This document shows positions 34,001 to 43,000 of a DNA stretch of 64,000 nt, one piece after another. Both the position numbers and the translations under genes were made by a program. The notes under the pieces were generated by a model that ran no database searches, had not been told where the DNA came from, and saw only the letters and a program-made list of their open reading frames with translations. The first letter of the stretch is position 1; each line of letters begins with the position of its first letter. This DNA comes from Diospyros lotus (taxonomy: Eukaryota; Streptophyta; Magnoliopsida; Ericales; Ebenaceae). Location: positions 5,965,327-6,029,326 of the forward strand of contig NC_068344.1 in the NCBI RefSeq assembly GCF_014633365.1, read 5' to 3'.

Positions 34001-37000
34001 CGGAAGCAGCTGTCGAATTGATCAAACGATTGAGTCGATCAATTACAGATGGAGCAAACAGAGTCAATCCATCCAAGAGGCAATACCAGAGGCGATTTTC
34101 AACCTCGTTGACGGTGATCACGACACAGGGGTGAAGCAATTATGAGCGATCGGATCTTCTTGTGATCGCTATCAGATTGTGGGGTGATCGGCGATTGGTG
34201 ATTCAGGGTAGCAATCTATGGATCATATTTTGATCCCTTTTGATCCCGAGTAATTGGGTTCATCTAAGGCGGACCGATAGATTAAGAGGATGGCTGAGGG
34301 AACTAAAATGAACTAGTTGGAAACTTGATTGGATGAGATGGAGATTGGGTTTTGCCAGAATCAATAGCAATTGGAGAGCAGTTGGAGGATTGATTGGAGT
34401 CATTGGAGTTAAGACTACGCCAGACTCAGGAGGACTTGAGTTGTGGCAAGGCATAAAACTTGGCCACTAGAGAGGAGGTTATTGGTGTTAAGGCAAAGGT
34501 TACTAACCTTCGAGCGAACGTCTTGAGCCTCAGAGAAGAATTCTCTGGGTTTGGCCAACAATTAAGCACAGTATTGAGTATGTTCTTATGACTGCCTCAT
34601 GCAAGCTTGTCAGTGGACTTCCTTCCAAGGTCCACCTCAGCTCCTATTCTGACGGGGTCAAGAATTTGGCAGCGTGCCCCTAACCCTTTGGAAACAGAGG
34701 AACGGACGAAGTTTGTACTGGAGAATTCCATTAGGGAGCACATGTGAATTAGTATCACACTTCGATGCCAAGGCTAAACATTCTAGGATTTGAAGGTGAC
34801 AAACCGTGATGGTGGATCCAACATTGTGAGCGGTTCTTCCACCATTACCAAGTGGATGAAGGCCAAAAGGTGAATCTGGTTGTCGCTTACCTGAATGATG
34901 TGGCAGACGAGTGGTATCAGGGCTGGAGCAGAAGGAGAATTGAGCTGAATTGGCATGAGTTCGTGGAGGATTTTTGTGATCATTTCAAAGAAAAAACCAA
35001 GGCAAACATGGTAGAGGAATTCAACAAACTTAAGCAGGAGGGATCAGTCGAGGACTACCAAACTAGGTTTGAGGAGTTGAGATCCCTATTAAACCTTTCT
35101 CACCCGACCCTAGATGAACCATACTTTGTGTCTAGTTTCATCAATGGTTTGAGTGATGAACTTAGACCAACTGTTAAGATGTTACAGCCAGCCATTGTCA
35201 AACAGGCTGCTGTAAGGCAAGACTCCAAGAGCTCGCATTGGAAACAATTGTCAAGAAGTACATGCTCTTAACGGAAGCTCAGCCTTTGTTCAGTCAACAA
35301 CTGGAAGGAAATCAAGGGAATTCTAAAGTTTATCCTAACCTTAAGGCAACAAAATCTTCTACTATGGAGCAAAGAAGAAAGTTAGGGGTATGCTTTAAAT
35401 GTGGAGAAAAATTCAATCCCAACCACCAATGTCGAAGACTGTTACTGCACATGGAAGGATTAGATAAAGAAAAGGAAGAAGACGACGAAGGGGTTGTAGA
35501 AACCAGTGAGTGCAAGGTGATCAACGGTAAAACGTTGCAGAAATTATTACAAAAAGGGGTCCCAGAGTCTCAACTGCACTCCATACAGGTTGTCGAGTTT
35601 GAAGACAGAACTGAGGCAGCGGAAGAACATTCAACGGCTGTGAACACTGCTACACTTCAACTCCTCCATGAGGAAACGCAAAGGAGAAAGAAAGAAAGAA
35701 GAATAAACCAAGCAGTGAAGGCAGGAATTGATTGATCCGTAGGCAGCTCTTGACATTTCTTGGGGACAAGAAATGTTTCAAGGGAGGGGGTATTTGTCAT
35801 ATTCCTAGGGGGCAGAAGAGTAATTGTATTTCTTTTCTTATGCTTGCTGCTTGTATTGCTTGTACTTGGCTGTTATAGTGGTTATGCTTTACCAGATTGT
35901 ACATTCCGGATAGCTGTGTTGCTGGGCTATATAGGCCACAGCTAGAGGATGGGGATTAGGATGTGAATGAAGAGAATCCTTCCCCTCACTTTCTCTCTCT
36001 CTCTCTCGAACATTCTCCCTCTTTCTTGCTGTTTCTCTCTCTCCAAATTCTCTCTAACTCTTAATCCTTCCCAATTGATCCCTTGTCAGATCCGAGGATC
36101 TGACAGAAGGGCACATGGAAGATAAGTTTTGGGAGTAGCCGGTGAAAACAAGGTCAATTGGCATTGAAAATGAGCCTAGTTGTAAAGTGGTAATTTAGTG
36201 AATGTGATTGGAATTGGGGCAAAATTTGATAGGTTAACCAACTCAACCAAGACTACCTAATAAATAATAATCATTGTTTTACAAATGGAAATGCTAAACT
36301 TCAGGAAATTCTACTGTATATCAGCTCAAAATAGGAAACTTCCTTAGTGTAATTCTTGTTTAGGGATTTCTTGCCCTTAAAAGTATCCAATTTGAGCTTT
36401 CTTTTTTTTTTTCTTTTTTCTTTTTTTTTACCTTCTATAAGATAAATCTGATTTTAAGTTCAATCTTTCAATTTTTGGTAATTTTCAAGTTTTTGCTATT
36501 TTTTCTCCAGGAAAGATCTTGTAGTTTATATTAAAAGTTGTACCAAAAGGTCATCCTCAAAGCACAAAGCTACCCGCTTTGTGAGGCTCAAGGGAAGATA
36601 GTTTTTGTATACAATTTTCCCCTTACTTTGCAAAAGGGTTGTTTCCGCTACTTGAACTTTTGACCTTCCAATCACAAGAAAACAATCTTAACATTGCTAC
36701 CAAGGCTCACCCTCACATTTAAGAGTTATAAATATAAACAAAAAAAATATATCAATAACTATAGATATTTATATAAACTTAAAACAGACATACGGCTTTA
36801 AGCACAAAGCCCCAGACCAGCCCAAAGTAAAGTCTAGAAACCTAGCCCTGCCATGCCATGCCAGCCTAAGGGTAATTATGAGTCCTACAAGGATTGAGCT
36901 AGATTACTAGGGCAATGGTACCTCCAATGAGGACAAGAAGGGTTGTCTTGAGAAAATTCATATGGGTTTGACAATTTTTGCATATTACAATTGTAATATG

Positions 37001-40000
37001 GGTGCTACAGAGAGAAGCTTCTACATGGTAGCAATCCCATCTAAAGTAGGTAACTTAAAACAATATCAAAGGTATTCATTTCAGAATTGGTGATATGAGA
37101 TTCAGTAAAAGCTTATCATTATATGTGCCTAGATGATCTCCTACAAATGACCACTTTAGCATATATCCCTACAGCAAGAGTCATATTGGTGATCTTACTA
37201 AAGTGTGGGAAATTGAAAAGGAAGTGTTTATGTAAATAAACAACTAATAAGATGTAAAACAGCACGCACCAGCAGATCCTCTGGCTTTTTACTAAATTCT
37301 GCTTCAGTTTTAGAGGAATCCCAATCCACATGGTACTCTTGAGCGATACCCTTCAATGCCTTGAGCTTTACTTCAGCAGAGGGAGCACTGACTGAAAGTT
37401 TCTCAATTATCTGCACAAATAATAGAAAAGATTCAAAAAGATGAAATCAGCATGTCCAACTCACGGCAAAATGACAAAACATAGTAGAGACAATTAACTG
37501 TACGGTTGACACTGGTATCAGGCCGAAGCTCAGATGCAGCTGATATGAACTCCTTCCCATATTTTGCAGCAAATAAGTTCCTCACATGCAGTAAATCAGG
37601 AATATCTGAACATCTGGGAGCCACATAGATTATGCTTGCAACGGCCTCACGCAGTTCTGGAGGGCACTCTCTGCTAAGTAGAAAGAGATATGATCAGAAC
37701 ATTGTGTAACACAAATCTTATTCATTCTCTATTTGGCTACTTTCAGGCCCTTCAGGACATGGTACTAAGTTATTGAAAATGTAAAGATTGTAAATAAAGT
37801 ACATTGATGAAGATCTAAGAACAAAATATTGTTGAATACATTGAGATTTAGATCAATGGGAGTCCATCGGAATACAAAGATATGGATTCTAGAATTCAGT
37901 CTGTTAACTTCTTGTTCTGTTCATTATGCAATCTGACAATGGTCAAAAGAGACTAAGAGCACGGTAGGCATTACTGTGAAATTTCTGCTATTGTGAGAAC
38001 CAGTTTTGTAAAAAGTGCTTTTGTATAAATCACTTTTAAGGAAAAGAAGTTTAGCTTTTGGCCAGATTATCTGAGAAGCACTTTTAATGTTTGTATGCGT
38101 TTGGCCAGCAGTTGAAAAAAGGGTCTTTAACAATAAATTAGCAAAAACATTAATACCAAAAGTGTTTATGTAATTTATATCATTTGATAAGTGTAATATT
38201 TGTAATTTGAAATGTTGATTGGGGTAATTTTTCCTACAAAAAGTTTTATTTTCTGCTTCTACTTTTGCTTCACAGCACAAGCTCCAAATTTCTTCTTCTG
38301 CTTTACAAAAAAATAACTTTTTCTGACAATAAAAGCACTTCTTAATTTTTGGTCAAGCACCATCAAACAACTCACAAATGCGCTTTTATTAAAAAAACAA
38401 AAACACTTCTTTCCCCTCCCACCACATGGCCAAATAGGCCCTAAGTTGATGATCTTGCAAATTAGCATATTGTTAGACAGGGTCGGATTTACAGCCAGGG
38501 CAGGGACACAGAGGGTACGTGCCCAAATCCTTGAATTTTTACTTAAATATGGAGAATGGATAGTTTTGCTTATGAATTTTTTCTTTAATATGTGACTTAC
38601 TAACAAATATTCACATAAGATAAGCTCGCAGATGTTTGTTTATAGAACCAAAAATTTTGGGTTCAATCCTCAGTGGAGTAGTAATTATTTTGTTTATTTT
38701 GGAACCTTGGAGAAAGCATTCTTAGCAACTGTGGCAGAGTTCAACAAAAGCCAATGATGGAGAAGAATGGAAATGCTTTAAAAGATATTATTCTAGCAGT
38801 TTTAGAAATTAACATATTTTGTCTTAGAACATTTTTTGTTTATTTTTTTCCTAATTAGTTTTAGAAAAATTATATTTCTTTCCTACTTAGTTTTAGAAAA
38901 ATTATATTTCTTTCCTGCTTAGTTTTAGAAAGATTATATTTTCAGAATTTAAAATGCTTATAGAATACTGTAATGGAAGGTAGAATTCCTATAAGCCTTA
39001 ATCCTACTAGATAGGATTTGTTATATAAATTTTGTTATATATTTGCATCGAGTAAGCCAAAAGGACCAGTGAAGACCAGTTAAAAGCCTCAAGCAATAGT
39101 GTGTGTTAGTTAGGTATCTAACGGTAACTAACGGGGTTATTAAAGGTAATGTCCATGTTCTATCTTGTAATGTCCGCCCCTATTGTTTATAAATAGAAGG
39201 CTAGGGTAGTCGCTTGGAGGGGATGAAAACGAGTGTTGTTTGAGAGGAAAGCTAGAGATAGATAGTCTTTGTACTCTCGGTAATATTGTACTTGTGGGAG
39301 ACTGCTGTTGTACTGATTCATTCAAGATTCAAATGAAGATTGCTCTTGGGTTTAAGGCTGGATGTAGGATCATCAATTGCTTGATGATCTGAACCAGAAT
39401 AAATTCTTTGTGTTCTGTGGGTGTTGTTTTATGTTCTTTACATTTCAATTCTGTCCTACTGTTCTTTTATTTTGTATCATTCATCCGCATGTGTGTGCGT
39501 GTGTGTGTGTGTTCTATAAGGCCAATTGAGTGCATTCCAGGACTCCAAGATAACAACTTGGTATCAGAGCACGGGTATTTAATCAAGAAAAGGCAAGAAT
39601 CTTAGTCTATAGTCATAACCAAGTCGCGGAAATGGCATCAACCGAGTCTGCCACAAGGTATGATATAGAGAAGTTTGATGGCCAGAATGATTTTGGTTTA
39701 TGGAAGATGAAAATGAGGGCCTTGCTGGGAAATCTTGGACTGGAAGAAGCACTCGAAGGGGAGGCTAAAATGCCAGCCACATATTCCATAGAAAAGAAGA
39801 AAGAAATTGATAAGAAAGCCTTCAATACTTTAATTTTGAGTCTAGAGGATAAGGTGCTGCGAGAAGTCTCTAAAATGAAGACAGCAGCAGAATTATGGCT
39901 TAAATTAGAGAGTCTATATATGACTAAATCATTGTCAAGTAGGCTGTATTTGAAGGCTAAGTTCTTTACATTTAAAATGAATGAAGCACAGAAGTTACAA

Positions 40001-43000
40001 GATCACATAGATGAATTCAATAAATTGTGTCTAGATCTTGAAAACATAGAAGTGAAATATGATGATGAGGATAAAACCCTAGTATTACTTCATTCTTTAC
40101 CAAAATCTTACGAGACATTTGTGGATATATTGAAGCATGGTAGGGATACACTAACTTTAGATGATGTAATAGGTGCTTTAAACTCTAAAGAATTGCAGAG
40201 TACGGTGGAGGGAAAGAACACCTCTGGGGATGTTCTTACTATTAAAATAAGGCCTGATAGGAGAGACCCTAGAGGCAGGAACAGATCTAGGTCAAGATCT
40301 AGGAATGGCAAGAAGGTAATCAAATGTTATCACTACCATGAGGAAGGACATATTAAGAAGAATTATCCTAAGAAAAAGAAAAGAAATTTCAAGAAAGAGG
40401 TAACCCTGAAATTACAACATCTGTGTGTGAATTTGATTATAATAGTGCAGATGTCTTAATAGTTTCTGAAAAGGCAGAAAAAGAGGTTTGGATTTTGGAT
40501 TCTGGTTGTTCCTTTCATAAGACACCACATAGGCATTGGTATCTAAATTTTAAGGACATAGGTGGTGGTAAGGTATTGTTAGGAAATAACCAAGAATATA
40601 GATTAATGGGAATTGGAGACATAAAAATTAAATTGCATGATGGAACCATTAGGACTTTATCATCTGTCAGATTCGTGCCTGATTTAAAAAGAAACCTAAT
40701 TTCTCTTAGTGAATTGGATAAGAATGGCTACTTCTGTAGAGGAGATGGTGGAGTCCTTAAAGTAACTAGAGGGTCACTAATATGCATGAAAGCTGTCCTG
40801 CAAAATGGAATTTATGTGCTGCAAGCTTCCAAATTATGTGGTGACGCTGCATGTCACTGCTAAGTCGTGACAATGGCTGCTCTCCTAACTCGGTATGAAT
40901 TAGGAAGTGTAGAATGAAGAAACAGAGGAGAATAGAGAAGAAAGAAAGAGAGAGACCTAGGAAGAGGCGAGAGAATTTGAGGAAGAGTTCAGAATTCTTT
41001 CTCAGATAATCGATGTCCTCTCCAAGAATTTGAGGAAGAGTTCAGAATTCTTTCTTAGATAATCTTTCTTATTGAATCCCTTAATAACGTCCGTCCTCGT
41101 CTTCTCCCTGAACCTGTTGCAAAGATCATTTACGAACTTCGGCCAGCTCCATTCCACCCTTCCTTGACTCCAATTCAAAACCAGGCGTCTGCAACGCCAT
41201 CCAAATGAGCTACAACCATGTTTACTTTCTCTCCTTGAGCTACTCGGTATTGATAGAACACTCACTCACACCTCCTGATCCACCATTTCGGCCTATCTCT
41301 TTCAAACGCCGGAATAGCCATCTATGGTGCTGGGGATGTGGAAGGATTTCCTCCAACTCCTCTGACCACATCTCCCTCTACCTCCAACCTCTCCCTTGCT
41401 TCCATAGGATCGTTAGGCCTCTGCCTAGATCTTGGCGTCATTAGAATTGGCACTAATGAAGCTTTGGGAATGAAATCCATCATGAGGCGGACATTAGACT
41501 GCCAAGCTAACATGCTCAAAACAACATTCAACTACTGGCTGATTTGCTAGCTTAATCAAGCAATTTCCTCTCAGAGCCCGCTAACGGCTCAATCCAAATT
41601 GGTTGCATACTCTGCTCGATAGCAACTTGTCTCCACTTGGAGCTGCTTGACACCAATTACCAAATTGTTCGTCCTAGTTTCCAGTCGTTCCATCCTCATT
41701 CCCTCTGCCTTGGCCCGAATCAACAAGCCCTCAATGCAATTTTGAAATTAAGGATTGCCGGAATGAGCACCATTGAATCACCTTAGTCACCTACAACGAC
41801 CTAGCTCTAAATTTCAACGCCCCTAATCCAAGTCCTCCTCCTAGATTGCACTATCAATTGTTCAGCGATTGCTTAATATCCGCTTCCACTACGCCCTCTT
41901 GATTTACCTTTGAATTCAACTCGGTATCCCGTCGAAACTCTTTCGACTTGCGTCATCTTCACTCCCGAGCCGAAGTTGGCTATGCTTAGCTTCGCCTTTC
42001 AAATCCGATTCAATTCCAATTAACTAAATCAGTGATGGATCTGGATCAATTGGATATGATGCAGATTTTTGAAAATCGCCTACAACCAACTTTCGATAAC
42101 ATCCTTGCTCTACAATCGCCTTTGATCAGCAATCGCCTATCCCAAGTCGCCTAACTCACAATTCAATCTTTGATATCTTCAAAGTCAGATCAGAATTAAC
42201 TGCTTCCATCCATTACTCGAATTTAGACTCACCTCAATCGCAATTCAACAGCCCAAGGACTGTCGACTCTGAATTCGCCTCTACTCCACTTCTTGAATTG
42301 TGTCTTCCTTCTCACCCAATCACCGACCACTGGCTGGAGGACCATCGATGGTCAGAATGGGCTCTGCTTGCAATTACTACAAATTCAACAATCACCTCCC
42401 CGCTAACTCCTTTTTCTCACCCATCACCGCCAGACTTCACCTAATACACAATTCAGTAGCCTCGAGAATCTATTGGATTTGTTGGGGCTTCTTGAAATCA
42501 CCTTCAAAATTCAAGTCGAATCGAATTACGGAATCCACCTTGCTTACAATTTGCCAAAAATCTTTAGCGTTGTTCCTTCTCGCTTCGATCACCTGAATTT
42601 GCTTCAATTATCAGCCGAATTTTACTCACCTGAAGCATCGAAAATCGCCTAGCTCGTCGGAATTAAATGCGTTGAATTGCCTTGGCTAATTGCTAAGAAC
42701 TTCTAGATAACGGCAACTTGACAGAGAGAACTACCGAGGAACGCTCAGCTCTGATAGTAAATGTCACGACCCTAGGATTTAGCTAAGGTCTAGGAAGGAA
42801 ATTAGAAGAATTCAGAAGAGAAACAGAGAAGAATTGGAGGGAGAAACAGAGTAGAAATCAAGAGAAATGAGGGAAAAAAAGGGAGAACGAACGAGAGAGA
42901 GAAAGTAAGGAGGGAAATATGAATTCACTATATCATTCCAACATACTCTTCTCTACATACAAGAGCCTATTTATAAGCTATTCAACTGAAAGAAAAATCT

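Noticed and set aside
38460..38700. SINE- or tRNA-like text (GGTTCAATCC near 38661)
   Set aside because: Only a B-box-like word is present; no A box at the right distance, no tail and no target duplication.
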